This document shows positions 25,229-37,664 of a stretch of DNA of 64,000 bases, piece by piece. Within the stretch, counting starts at the first letter, position 1. The number at the start of each line of letters is the position of its first letter. A program made the position numbers and the translations under genes. Under the pieces are notes generated by a model. The model saw nothing but the letters and a program-made list of their open reading frames with translations, made no database searches and was not told the DNA's origin. The DNA comes from Monodelphis domestica (Eukaryota > Chordata > Mammalia > Didelphimorphia > Didelphidae): the NCBI RefSeq assembly GCF_027887165.1, contig NC_077228.1:428041957-428105956 (forward strand), written 5' to 3'.

Positions 25229-25428
25229 TCCATAGAATCATAGATTTCAGGGACCAGAGATCTACCTAATCTACCCAGTCCATCTCTTACATTTTCCAGA
25301 TAAGAGATCTGTCCCTGATAGCTTACATGATTTAATCTAGGTCATACAAGTAGATTTAGATGACTCTGGATCTAAACACATATCTTTGGACTCCAAATCC
25401 AGAGTTTTTTCCATTATCAAGCCCAAGT
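25229..25428 (-). repeat. CORE-SINE/MIR3-like, antisense
   Basis: 'atagaatcatagatttcagg', 'ttttccagataagagatctg' and 'ggtcatacaagtagattta' follow the antisense MIR3-like order. Confidence 0.6.
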
Positions 25429-26485
25429 GTTCAGTTTACAATAAGCTTCAAAGAATATAGTCCTGTTGGTAATGGGTTGCTGTGTATAACTTAATATATG
25501 AGTCTTGGAAGTAAACTAGAATCTCAGACCCATTATGGAGCAACCCATGGGCTAGATTTCTTTGTATTCAGAGGCCCACAATTGTTAATAAGTTTATCTA
25601 AGCTATAAAGTACCATTCACCATAGTTCACTTTATATTGCCTTCTACAGAAAAATATTATGTAGAGGTCTCATCTTTTTCTTTTCTTCTATTCTGGAAAA
25701 ATTCCTGATATTTTCCCATACAAGGAGTATATTCTGTGAGTTGGTAGCATAGGCAACTGAAAATAAAATGCATTATAGGCATTATTTATTTGCAGGTGGT
25801 TTATTGGTGCTATTTACTTGCAAATTGCTTAATGATTGGTGATTATTTCTGAAAAAAGTGCACAAAAGTCCACTTTTCCAAAATGATTTACTATAAACAC
25901 ATACAGCTCCCAAAATCCTTGCCTCTCCCTCATAGCGTAAGCCTCCCTGTAGACTTCATAATTCATCTAAAAAATAAATGGTGCAATCATCTTTGCTGAC
26001 AGGGAACTTTGAGGGAGGTGCCCATTGCTTAAGCCTTATCCAAACACTGATTTAATATCCAATTTAGATCATTCCCACCCAACTCAGGAAAATCCAATTT
26101 GAACTGAACAAATATCTCAAAAGAAAAAGAAAAACTATCTTGAGTTAATCAGCATTCATAGAGTATGTAATTTAAAGGGAGTGATGTTTCATATGGGAAA
26201 AAGCATGCTTTCATTTGAAGGTAATTATTTTTATTTTTCTCTTGGCTACTTAAATGAAATATGTCCATTGTGGTCTTATAGTTTAATAGACAGCTATAGT
26301 AGAAATTGCAGAAAACACAACTACCTTTTCTGTTGACCCCATAATGTTCAGGAGAACTTCCTAAAGTCAACCACATGACCTTTACATCTATTGAAGGCAG
26401 TTAAAACTTCCATTCTAGAATCAAAATCAGATGCAACTGCTTCCATTTTAATTAAAGTCAGCTCAATAAGCATTTATTCAATAAC
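25429..26485. other. Unassigned, repeat-poor
   Basis: No recognised repeat or exon over about 1 kb. Confidence 0.35.
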
Positions 26486-26660
26486 TTCAGTGTGCAAGGC
26501 TCCCCGGCTTGGCAGACAGAGGGCAAGAGTTGGGAAGACTTTGGTTTAAATTTCCCCTCTAACAAATACTTGCTGTATAATCCTGGCACAGTTACTTAAT
26601 CTCACAGTATCCCAGGCAACTCCTCTTAGACTTTAAGTTACAAATTAGGTACTCATTGGG
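26486..26660 (+). repeat. Old tRNA-derived SINE
   Basis: A decayed head is followed by 'cacagttacttaatctcaca' and the tail 'cccaggcaactcctcttaga', the same tail type as the SINE at 43,640-43,850. Confidence 0.55.
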
Positions 26661-26865
26661 AGTTGTCTATACACTGAATATGCCTATCCTCTTTCTCCTA
26701 GAGCTAGGAAGGCTATATTGCCCCCTTAGACTTCTAGGGTACCCAGAAAGTTTAAGCTGTTTCTTACCTACTACTACTGGCTCAAGTCCCCACTAGTTGT
26801 TTTCTTCCATGATTAGCTATTGAGTGACTATTTTCTGAGGTCCATTTAACACTTAACATTGATTT

Positions 26866-27110
26866 TCTTCATTTTATATATAATTTTATTTTATTTTTCA
26901 TTCAGTTCCTTTACGGCTGCTCCAACCATTGATAAAGCAAGAAAAACAAAATCCATAATAAATATTCATAGTCATGCAATACAAATTCCTTCACTAGCTA
27001 TAAGAAAAGGAAGTAAAGAGAAAGAAAATCCTTCAATCTGTAATTTGCCTCCATCAGGTGAACAGCATTTTTCAATGTAAGTCCTTTGGAACTGACATTA
27101 GCTTTTACAA
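26866..27110 (-). repeat. Old L1 3' end, antisense
   Basis: 'tccttcaatctgtaatttgc' and 'gaacagcatttttcaatgta' follow the antisense L1 3' UTR, with large differences from the young copies. Confidence 0.5.
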
Positions 27111-28510
27111 AGGGATATTTACTCTAAATATAAAGAGAGAACAAAAATCACAAGGATTTCCCTACATATACACTTTACAGTACACTTTCCCCTATCCCAT
27201 TCTGAAGGGAGAGTGATCTTACTCAGTACAATTTTCTTGTTTCATTGGTGTCATCTTTAAAAGAAAATTAATGCATTTTTGCTTGATATATTAAAATACC
27301 CAGTTATCTCTCTCCTTCCTTTGCTTTTCTCCCTTTGCTTCCTTTGTTTTGCTTTGTTTCCTTTTCCTTTTATCCCTATTAGAAAAGGCATTATTTGACA
27401 AAAAGATATATATATATATATATATGTACATATAAAACTATGTCTTACTTATTTCTATTTTATCAATCCTCTCTCTGCATAATATTCATCTAAACAAATT
27501 TGCATCCAAATGAGCATCACTGCTATCTAAATTCTTATCTTGGCTACCTCTGGACCAAGTCAATACTGGCTTTTGGGGCCATTGATGCATAAATGGCTGC
27601 AAAACCCTACTTTCACCTGAAATGGAAAAAAAAAACCCTCAATATCAGGCACAAAACCCATGTCTGTATTCATAGGGTAACATGACTTTCCATGGAAGAA
27701 GGTCCAAGGCCTCTTCCCTTATAGTGTTATTCCTTAATGTATTCCATCAGCAAAGGAATCAAAGAAATCCACCACAGTTGAGCAAAGAAACGGGAAAAAA
27801 AAATGACAGAACTCTGGTTTTTAGTCTTTTTTGAATACTTCTATTACAGAGCCTCCTATACATGTGATTAGTTGACTAGTTATAGATTTTCTGTGCATAT
27901 TCCATAATTTCTCCTAGATACATGGAGCAATATTCAAAGGGACTTGAGACCTAGGAAGTCACCCCCACCCACTACTCTAGGATTAGGAATCATATTTACT
28001 TGGCTTGATTGCTGCAAATTGACTCTGGATCCCTGAATATTGGTGTACTTTGCCCTCTCCATTTTCCAATAGGAGTATCCCCTCTGCTGTGGCCCAGTCG
28101 TGTCAGTCAGATTTAATCATTGAATAATTCTAAAGGTAAGAAAAAAACTTCCTTTCCCAGGAAAAATGAATACCCACTATAACACAGTCATATTATATTC
28201 ATACCACATAGGGAATCTGGTGCAGGATAAAATCATTTCTTCATATTTAGTTGAGAAACTATCTTTGATGAAAACTTCCATAATTCTTCCCTCTGTGCAT
28301 ATGGGCCTTCTAATGAGGAACAATACAAAATTTTCCAAATGTTCCTTTCTACATAAGGAACACTAAAATTATGTATCTGTGTATTTTAAGCAATATCCTT
28401 AGAAATCCAGGCAAATTTCCTTTGAGTGTTTAATTTCAAAAGATATCTAGAATTTGCCCCCAATGGACCCTTGACACTACAAAAGGAATGATACTATAAT
28501 TACAAATTAA
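27111..28510. other. Unassigned; short TA tract
   Basis: A (TA)12-like tract lies at about 27,402-27,426. No other element or exon is recognised. Confidence 0.35.
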
Positions 28511-28680
28511 CATCGCAGTAGTTGTAGTAGTTGTGGTCATGGTGGTAGTAGTGAGGGTTGTGGTTGCAGCAATAGCAGTAGTAGTCATAGTAATCATCAT
28601 CATCATCATCATCATCATTGCAATGGCAGCAGTAAGCACCAATAATAGAGGTAATAGCAGCAGCAGCAACAGAAGTTGTA
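28511..28680. repeat. Imperfect trinucleotide tract (GTA/GCA/ATC)
   Basis: Runs of gta, gtt, gca and atc triplets, including (atc)9-like sequence near 28,592-28,617. The minus-strand frame through it is a run of Met and Thr codons caused by the tract and is not a gene. Confidence 0.85.
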
Positions 28681-28815
28681 GGTAGTATTTATATGGCTCT
28701 TTAAGGTTTGCAAAGCACTTTAGATATATTATCTCATTTTATTTCATAAGAATCTCGTGTGGTATGTAATATAATTATACCTGCCCTATAGACAAGAAAA
28801 CTAAGCACTGAAGGT
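28681..28815 (-). repeat. MIR-like SINE, antisense
   Basis: 'ctttaaggtttgcaaagcac', 'ttatctcattttatttcata' and 'gacaagaaaactaagcactg' are in the antisense MIR order. Confidence 0.65.
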
Positions 28816-28881
28816 TTATTACTTGGGGTTGCTAAATATAATGTTAAACTTTACAGATTGGGGGTACAAATTCCAGGAAAG

Positions 28882-29452
28882 TCCCTCCAAATATCCTCTA
28901 TGACAATAGTGACTCCCTCCTCTATTTTGTTGCTCACACATGTTAATAATTAAAGGACTGGTGAACAAAATTATTAATTAATTTTATATGATTTAAGCAT
29001 ATGAATAGGAAACATCTAATTGAGATAGAATTTGGGGGAGTTTTGCTCTACTGAATAAAAGCCTTTTTTAAGAGGTAATAAAAAGTAAGTACAGTTTGAA
29101 GCTTTTGTTCCATACATATTTCAACTATGATGATAAAGGCATTCCATACTGTGAAATATTATTTGTAAAGTCTGCCTGTTCCCTTCTAATGTTCTCATCA
29201 AAGATCTATCTGATGTGTTCAGATTATGCTTATAAAAATGTGGACATACTCTGATATTCAGTTAGATGGATAACTTATAAAGCTTGTCCATTGCAATATA
29301 TCTATATCTATAACTATCTATATCTATAGATATATAGATAAGGAAACAGCATTGAAGGTTCATTACTTGGAGTTTCTAAACATAAGGTCAAGCTTTACAG
29401 ACTGGGGGTATAAATTCCAAGAATATATACATATATACATATATATACATAC

Positions 29453-29486
<34 letters not shown>

Positions 29487-30790
29487 GGTAGACCTTTGAA
29501 AAGATCATGACTTGGGGTCAGAATTGAACAGGAGGTAGAAAATGGACAGCATCTAAGAGAGAAGAAATTTCAGAGGAGAACTGGGGTAAACACTTTTCTC
29601 AAGGGGATGTCTGAGCAAAGACAAGGCAGGGTGCTTGTGTGGCTAGAGAAAAGGAAGGAGAGACAATATGCAACACATTCACTCCATTGGCATCTTCAAG
29701 ATGCTAAGATAAAGTATCAGAGGTGTCTCCATGACAAACTTATCCTAGGGCACTCTGACAGAGACTCCAAATGTGAGATGACAGGCAAGTATGTATCCTG
29801 TAAAGGAGAGGTACCCAGGACAGGGGACAAACTTTAAGCAACACCAAAGGATGGAAGACACACTGACAAATGGAAAGAACTTTGAATCAAAGACATTATG
29901 GGAAATACTTCAGGAAAATGAGTCACGTAAGATTAATTGCCGATCACATTAAATTCACATATAGGAAATTGCATTCACATGAACATTAGAATCAACACAG
30001 GAAGAATGAATGATAGATCTTCAGGCAACATGAGAAGAGGATTACCTCAAGAGGAGTAAGTATGCATCCACCATGATATATCTAGAACATGAACAAATTT
30101 CACACTGACATTAAGGGCTGTGCTGTAAATAAGGACAGCCCATAGATTGTATATCTATAAATAGATCTCTAGTACCAGAGGATGTGTGTGTATATATATA
30201 TATATGTATATATGTAAAACATGTAACATATGTAAATGTATAGAAAACCCAGACATGTACATATGTAGCATACTAACAATCTAATTGATTAATATAGATA
30301 GAAAGGAAAGAATTAATATACTAACCATTAACAGACAGGGACAGAGTAGTTTAGGGTGGAAAAGGGAATGTTGTAACTAGAGAGGTAACATAGGGACAGA
30401 ATGACCAAATTTCAATTAATACAAGTTAATAGATTAACATATAAATGTTAGGAATTGTTACATTGGAATTAGTATTACATAAGGCATGGGATAGTTCAAT
30501 TTTACTTGAGTTAAATTTTATATTGGTTACAATAGGAATAAACTTTGTATAAAGAAATTGCTATATTATAGAAACTTTATTGGCACATAATCCTAACCCT
30601 CCTTCCCACAACTCAGTCTTAGCATTAGATAGGAATTTAGGATAGCAAATAGACAGATTAGGATAAGATTTAGTATTGGGGGGGGGTAGATGGGAACAAT
30701 AAGAAACATAGATAGATTAGAATAGACATAGAAGGTAAGTAACTGGCATGGGGGGGATAGCACCATGCAGACAACAGGAAAGTAAGGATT
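28882..30790. other. Unassigned with TA-rich tracts
   Basis: Simple TA/TATC/ATAC tracts occur at about 29,297-29,342, 29,421-29,487 and 30,185-30,225. A segment at 29,340-29,423 duplicates 28,797-28,881. Because 30,280-30,790 directly precedes a partial LTR it could be internal sequence of an LTR element, but no diagnostic feature was seen. Confidence 0.35.
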
Positions 30791-31262
30791 TGTGACAGAG
30801 GCTGACACTAAAGAAAAAGTTTTCTCCTCCTTGGGGGAGGAAGCCTCAGAAGGCAGGAATCTTGAGGAGCCAGAAGATTCCTTCTGAAGAGCAGATGCTA
30901 TCTCAGTTGTGAGAAGCTGAAGACAGAGTGGTGTTTAAGACTTTCTCCTGAGAGTTACCCACCTTTTTCCTACTGGTGACTGGATACCCTTCCCTCCAAC
31001 ATTTCCCAATTGAAAAGACTATTGAAGAGAAACCTGAGAAAGGCATTTGGAGTCTCTGTCAGACTTTACCTCAGCTCCTGTAGCCCTGGGTCTGAACTGT
31101 GGCAAAGGGGTCAAAACCAGGGTCAGTCAACCTGACTATCTCTCAGGGGGCTCAGGTTGCCAAAGCCCGAGTTACCCCCAAACTCAAGGAGGAAGGGAAA
31201 AGAGGTTAGTTAGAGAAGGGACCCCCCTTTTCCCCATTTTCCCTAATCTAAATATGCAGCAA
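30791..31262 (+). mobile_element. Partial LTR (fossil), related to the solo LTR at 31,604-32,403
   Basis: It begins with 'tgtgacagaggctgacact' and matches the reverse complement of 32,403 back to about 31,930. Shared text includes 'actttctcctgag', 'aattgaaaagactatt' and 'tctcagggggctcaggttgc'. It is an old, incomplete LTR of an endogenous-retrovirus-like family, opposite in orientation to its neighbour. Which orientation is transcriptional sense is not settled; plus is simply the orientation that begins with TG here. Confidence 0.7.
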
Positions 31263-31548
31263 ATCTAGGACTGTGAAGGAAATGCCACGACTCATTTGAA
31301 ATCATAAAGAACACAAATATTTTGAAAGTGACAAAAATATATGCTAATTTTCTTAAGAAATGTATACTGCTGTAGTAGAAATGGTAAATGATATCATGGA
31401 GATAGCCAAAAATGGAATGACATGGAATAGCAGACACTTTAGTAAAATAAAAAGACATAATATATCAAATTCTCTATGCTCCATGCCCAAATTCTTCTCC
31501 TTTTGTTCCCACTATGATTTTTTATTTTCCTTTTAAAGTTTGCTATCT

Positions 31549-31603
31549 GGGACAGCTAGGTGACCCAATGGATAGAGAACCAGGTCTGGGAGATCCTGGG
31601 TTC
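31549..31603 (+). repeat. SINE1-type SINE, 5' part (split by an LTR)
   Basis: The head 'gggacagctaggtgacccaa' runs to 'gatcctgggttc', where an LTR interrupts it. The 3' part resumes at 32,404. The whole SINE has its own TSD: 31,536-31,548 and 32,551-32,563 match at 11 of 13 positions. Confidence 0.9.
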
Positions 31604-32403
31604 TGTATTATAAGGGGAGGTTAATTTGTATTTAGAGGGGTTTGGCCTTTCAGTATTGAGAGGGGGAAAGAGAAGCAGGGTACAGGAAAGACAGCTGATG
31701 TTTAGGATTGGCTCAGAGAGGGGAGAGATAGTTTGAAGATTTTCCCCTTCTGCCTTCCCTCCTTAGCTAATGCTGCCCTCCCCAATTCGCTCTTATTCCT
31801 TTTTCCCCCCTCCACTACTTGAGACCAAAGGGTCTCCCCTTGATCTGTTCACTCACACTCAGCTTGAGGAACAAATAAATTTTAATGTCAACGCAATCAG
31901 GGTAATACAAAGGAATAATTAGCATGGAAAGAATGGGAAAGGAATGTGGGGAAAAGGAGTGCCTGTCTCTATCTAAACCCTTCCCCCCCCTCAAGTTGGG
32001 GGGGGACTCAGGCCTTGGCAACCTGAGCCCCCTGAGAGAAAGTCAGATTGACTCACCCTAGGTTTGGCCCCTTGGCCACAGTCCAGACTCAGGGCAACAG
32101 GAGCTGAAGTAAAGTCAGACAGAGATCTAAACTGTCTTTCTCAGGCTTCCTCTTTAATAGTCTTTTCAATTGTGAAAATGTTGGTGGGGGAAGGATGTCC
32201 AGTCACTAGCAGGAAAAGTGGGTAGCCCTCAGGAGAAAGTCTTTTCGCACTGCTTCTCAAGACTGAGAGCCACCAACTCCTCTACCAGCCAGAGTGTGCT
32301 CCTCCTCAAGATTCTAAATTCCTGGGCCCCTGCCCTATCAAGGTGATCAGTTTCACACACTCTTCAGCCTGGAACTTTTTCTTTAGTGCCAGTCTCAGTC
32401 ACA
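31604..32403. mobile_element. Solo LTR (fossil), 800 bp, 4-bp TSD
   Basis: The element starts TG ('tgtattataagg') and ends CA ('gtctcagtcaca') and is bounded by the direct repeat gttc at 31,600-31,603 and 32,404-32,407. A 4-bp duplication and TG...CA ends fit an LTR of gammaretrovirus-like (class I) type. No internal retroviral region lies between it and the SINE halves, so it is a solo LTR. An 'aataaa' occurs on the plus strand near 31,870, which hints at but does not prove plus-strand sense. Confidence 0.82.
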
Positions 32404-32550
32404 GTTCAAATCTGCCTGCAGACATTTCCAGTTGTATGCCCTTGGGCAAGTCATTTAACCTCCCTTGCCTACTTAGTTTTTACTGCTCTTTTTCCTTAGA
32501 GCCAATACATAGTATTGATTCTAAGACAGAAGGTAAGGGTTTAAAAAAAT
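32404..32550 (+). repeat. SINE1-type SINE, 3' part
   Basis: It resumes with 'gttcaaatctgcctgcagac', passes 'cccttgggcaagtcatttaa' and ends with the SINE1 tail 'catagtattgattctaagac' and a short A-run, which is followed by the SINE's TSD. Confidence 0.9.
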
Positions 32551-32654
32551 AAGTTTCTTATCTATCTAATATGTTAATATTTTAATGGGTTGAATTTTAG
32601 TCAGTTGTTCATTATGAGTCCCAGATATTCATCATAATTAACACAAAATTTTGT

Positions 32655-32847
32655 TCATTTGTTCAGACATGTTTGATTTTTCATGACCTCAGTGGACCAT
32701 AGCACACCCTTATGTCCTTCACTATTTCCTGAAGTCTGTCCTAGTTCAAGTTTGTAACTTCCAAGACACTATCCTTCTCATCCTTTGCCATCTCCGTCTC
32801 TTTTTGCCTTCAGTCTTTTCCAACATCAGGCTCTTTTCCCATGAATA
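32655..32847 (-). repeat. RTE/BovB-like LINE, 3' end (split by L1)
   Basis: Antisense RTE text is in order: 'ttcagacatgtttgattttt', 'tgtccttcactatttcctga', 'catcctttgccatctccgtc' and 'catcaggctcttttcccat'. This matches the 3' end of BovB/RTE elements as I remember them. The element continues after the L1 at 39,306. Confidence 0.8.
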
Positions 32848-33221
32848 CTGTCTTCTTGGTTTTTTTTTGTTTGTTTTTACATTATTTTATTTCATCATTT
32901 CCAAACATTATTCACTGGAAACAAAGATCATTTTCTTTTCCTCCCCCTCACCCCTACCTTTCCCTCTCCCATAGCCAAACCACGATTCCACTGGTTATCA
33001 CATGTGTTCCTGTTTCTAACCCATTTCCATGTTGTTGGTATTTGCATTAGAGTGTTCATTTAGATTCTCTCCTCAGTCCTATCACCTCCACCCCTGTAGT
33101 CAGGCAGATGCTTTTCCTCATTGTTTTTACTCCCACAGTTTATCCTCTGCTTGTGGATAGTGTTTTTTAGATCCCTGCAGATTGTTCAGGGACATTGCAT
33201 TGACACTAATGGAGAAGTCCA

Positions 33222-36200
33222 TTACCTTCGATTGTACCACAGTGTATCAGTCTCTGTGTATAATGATTTCCTGGTTCTGCTCCTTTCACTCTGCATCACT
33301 TCTTGGAGGTTGTTCCAGTCTCCATGGAATTCCTCTACTTTATTATTCCTTTTAGCACAATAGTATTCCATCACCAACATATACCACAATTTGTTCAGCC
33401 ATTCCCCAATTGATGGGCATCCTCTCGTTTTCCAATTTTTGGCTACCACAAAGAGTGCAGCTATGAATATTCTTGTACAAGTCTTTTCACTTATTATCTC
33501 TTTGGGGTACAAACCCAGCAGTGCTATAGCTGGATCAAAGGGCAGACACAGTCTTTTATCACCCTTTGGGCATAGTTCCAAATTGCCCTCCAGAATGGCT
33601 GGATCAGTTCACAACTCCACCAACAATGAATTAGTGTCCCTACTTTGCCACATCCCCTCCAGCATCCATTACTTTCCATAGCTGTCATGTTAGCCAATCT
33701 GCTAGGTGTCAGGTGGTACCTCAGAGTTGTTTTGATTTACATCTCTCTGATTACAAGAGATGTAGAACACTTTTTCATGTGCTTATTAATAGTTTTGATT
33801 TCTTTGGCTGAGAACTGCATGTTCATGTCCCTTGCCCATTTATCAATTGGAGAATGGCTTGATTTTTTGAGCAATTGATTTAGTTCTTTGTAAATTTGAG
33901 TAATTAAACCTTTGTCAGGGGTTTTTATGAAGATTGTTTCCCAATTTGTTGCTTCCCTTCTGATTTTAGCTACATTGTTTTTGTTTGTACAAAAACTTTT
34001 TAATTTGTTGTATTCCAGATTATTTTTTTTGCATTTTGTAACTCTTTCTAAGTCTTGCTTGGTTTTGAAGTCTTTCCCTTCCCAAAGGTCTGACATGTGT
34101 ACTATTCTGTGTTCACCTAATTTTCTTATAGTTTCCTTCTTTATGTTCAAGTCATTCACCCATTTTGAATTTATCTTGGTGTAGGGTGTGAGGTGTTGAT
34201 CTAAACCTAATCTTTCCCAGACTGTCCTCCAATTTTCCTAGCAGTTTTTATGAAATAGTGGATTTTTGTCCCAAAAGCTGGGATCTTTGGGTTTGTCACA
34301 TACTGTCTTGCTGAGGTCACTTATCCCAAGTCTATTCCACTGATCCTCCTTTCTGTCTCTTATTCAGTACCAGATTGTTTTGGTGACCGCTGCTTTATAA
34401 TATAGTCTGAGATCTGGGACTGCAAGGTCCCCTTCCTTTGTATTATTTTTTTTCATGATTTCCCTGGATATCCTTGATCTTTTGTTCTTCCAAATGAACT
34501 TTGTTATGTTTTTTTCTAAATCAGTAAAAAAAATTTTTTGGAAGTTCCATGGGTATGGCACTAAATAGATGAGTTTGGGTAGGATGGTCGTTTTTTTTAT
34601 ATTGGCTTGTCCTACCCATGAGCAATTAATGTTTTTCCAATTGTTCAAGTCTAGATTTAGTTGTGTGGAAAGTGTTTTGTAGTTGTGTTCATATAGTTCC
34701 TGTGTTTGTCTTGGCAGATAGATTCCTAAGTAGTTTATTTTGCCTAAGGTAATTTTGAATGGGATTTCTCTTTCTAGTTCTTGCTGCTGAGCTGTGTTGG
34801 AATTACATAGAAATGCTGATGACTTATGTGGGTTTATTTTGTATCCTGCAACTTTGCTAAAGTTGTTGATTATTTTGATTCGCTTTTTGGTTGAATCTCT
34901 AGGATTCTTTAAGTAGACCATCATGTCATCTGCAAAGAGCGATAATTTGGTCTCCTCCTTGCCTATTTTAATGCCTTCAATTTCTTTTTCTTCTCTAATT
35001 GCTACTGCTAGTGTTTCTAATACAATATCAAATAATAGAGGTGATAATGGGCATCCTTGTTTCACTCCTGATCTTAATGGGAATGGATTTAGTTTATCCC
35101 CATTGCAGATGATATTAGTTGATGGTTTTAGATATATACTGTTTATTATTTTTAGGAATGGCCCTTCTATTCCTATGCTTTCCAGTGTTTTTAATAGTAA
35201 TGGGTGTTGTATTTTATCAAAGGCTTTTTCTGCATCTATTGAAATAATCATGTGATTTTTGTTGGTTTGCTTGTTGATGTGGTCAATTATGTGGAAGGTT
35301 TTCCTAATGCATCCCTGGTATGAATCCTACTTGATCATGGTGAATGATTCTTCTGATCACTTGCTGGAGTCTTTTTGCTAGTATCCTATTTAAGATTTTT
35401 GCATCTATATTCATTAGGGAGATTGGTCTATAATTTTCTTTCTGTTTTTGGCCTGCCTGGCTTTGGAATTAGTACCATGTTTGTGTCATAAAAGGACTTT
35501 GGTAGAACTCCCTCTTTGCTTATTATGTCAAATAGTTTGTATAGTATTGGAGTTAGCTGTTCTTTGAATGTTTGATAGAATTCACTGGTGAATCCATCAG
35601 GCCCTGGGGATTTTTTCTTAGGAAGTTCTTTGATGGCCTGTTGGATTTCTTTTTCTGATTTTATGGGATTATTTAAGAAATCTATTTCTTCTTCTGTTAG
35701 TCTAGGCAGTTTATATTTTTGTAAATATTCATCCATATCACCTAGGTTGGTGTATTTATTGCCATATAGTTGGGCAAAGCAGTTTTTAATGATTACCTTA
35801 ATTTCCTCTTCATTGGAGGTGAGATCCCCCTTTTCATCCTTGATGCTGTTAATTTGCCTTTCCTCTTTCCTTTTTTTAATTAGATTGACCAGTACTTTGT
35901 CTATTTTGTCTGTTTTTTCAAAGTACCAGCTTCTAGTCTTGTTTATTAGCTCAATAGTTCTATCACTTTCTATTTTATTAATTTCTCCCTTAATTTTTAG
36001 CATCTCTAGTTTGGTTTTCTTCTGGGGGTTTTTAATTTGTTCATTCTCAAGTTTTTTGATTTGCATTTCCAATTCCTTGATCTCTGTCCTCCCTAATTTG
36101 TTAATATATGCACTCAGGGATATGAATTTTCCTCTAAGTACTGCCTTGGCTGCATCCCATAAAGTAAGAAAGGATGTCTCGCCATTTTCATTTTCCTCAA

Positions 36201-37017
36201 TGAAATTATTAATTGTTTCTATGATTTCTTCTCTAACTAACCGATTTTGGAGTATCATATTATTTAATTTCCAATTAATTTTTTATTTGGCTCTCCATGT
36301 ACCCTTACAGATCAATATTTTTATTGCTTTGTGATCTGAAATGGCTGCATTTATTATTTCTGCTTTTCTGCATTTGAGTGCCATGTTTCTGTGACCTAGT
36401 GTATGATCTATTTTTGTGAATGTGCCATGTGGTGCTGAAAAGAGGGTATATTCCTTTTTGTCCCTATTTATTTTTCTCCATATGTCTATTAACTCTAATT
36501 TTTCTAAGATTTCATTCACCTCTTCTACCTCTTTCTTGTTTATTTTTTGGTTTGATTTATCTAAATTTGATAGTGGTTGGTTCAAGTCTCCCACTAATAT
36601 GGTTTTACTGTCTATTTCCTCCTTCAATTCTCCTAGTTTCTCCATTAAAAATTTGGATGCTATACCATTTGGTGCATACATGTTAATTAGTGATATTTCC
36701 TCATTGTCTATACTCCCTTTTAACAGAATATATTTACCTTCCCTATCCCTTTTGATCAGGTCTATTTTTGCTTTGGCTTTGTCAGATATCATGATTGCAA
36801 CTCCTGCCTTCTTTCTATTAGTTGAGGCCCAAAAGATCTTACTCCAACCTTTAATTCTAACCTTGTGAATATCAACCCGCCTCATATGTGTTTCTTGAAG
36901 ACAACAAATGGTAGGGTTTTGGGTTCTAATCCAATATGCTATTTGTCTACGTTTTATGGGTGAGTTCATCCCATTCACATTCAAAGTTATGATTGTCATT
37001 TGTGGATTCGCTGACAT
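33222..37017 (-). pseudogene. L1 ORF2 (endonuclease, reverse transcriptase), broken
   Basis: ORF2 protein of L1 nicks target DNA and reverse transcribes the L1 RNA. The start is ATG at 37,015-37,017, giving MSANPQMTIITLNVNG. The endonuclease part shows LNVNG, CCLQETHMRR, GDLNQPLSNLDKSNQ and ISDHKAI. The RT part shows [28 protein letters not shown] and the catalytic FADDMMVYL. The C-terminus ends YTETDTLWYNRR at 33,222. The length, about 1,265 codons, is normal for L1. Breaks: stop at 36,283-36,285, a frame change between about 35,430 and 35,251, a stop at 34,364-34,366, and another frame change between about 33,740 and 33,581. Long plus-strand frames over this region are antisense shadows. 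Confidence 0.93.
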
Positions 37018-37664
37018 TTTGATATCTTCCCTAGTTCTGACCTTTCTTCTTTAGCTATCTCCTTTTGAACCAGTGATTTACTTTAGGTCAATCCCCCTAG
37101 TCCCCTCCCTTGATATACTTCCCTTTGTAGCCCCTCCCTTTTTATGCTCCCTTTCCCTTCCCTCTCCTTAATTTTCCTTTCTTTCTTGCCCTGTTGGATA
37201 AGATAGAATTCAGGATCCCACTGGATCTAGATGTTCTTCCCTCTCAGATTTGATTTCACTGAGAGTAAGGTTTAAGTAATTCCACTTCACACTCTCTTCC
37301 TCTCCTTCTCATATGAGAGTTCTTCCCCTCCCCTTCCCATGTGTATCTTTATATGGGAAAGATTATTCTATTAAGCCCCCCCCCATTTCTTGAAGTAAAT
37401 CTTAGTGTTATCGACTGTTCCCCCCTCCCTTTTCCTTTCTTTGCCCCCACTTTCACCAAATCTTCTTAATTCCCCAATCTTTCCCTATGCATGTTTCTTC
37501 TAACTACTCTTATGATGCATACAATTTTTGAGAGTTACACAAAACATTGTCCCCACATATTAATATATATAATTTGATGTAAATGTAGTCCTTATAGAAG
37601 AGAGTTTGACTTAAAGAAAAAGATAAGATTTATCTCCTTTTCCTTTTCTTTCATATTTACCTTT

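Noticed and set aside
28436-28669. Met/Thr-rich small protein
   Set aside because: It is produced by an imperfect trinucleotide tract.
30280-30790. Internal region of an endogenous retrovirus next to the partial LTR
   Set aside because: No primer site, coding motif or convincing polypurine tract was seen; left as unassigned.
34923-35255. Plus-strand open frame of 110 residues
   Set aside because: It lies antisense to the RT domain of L1 ORF2.
35588-36334. Plus-strand open frame of 248 residues
   Set aside because: It lies antisense to L1 ORF2 and has no domain; an antisense shadow.
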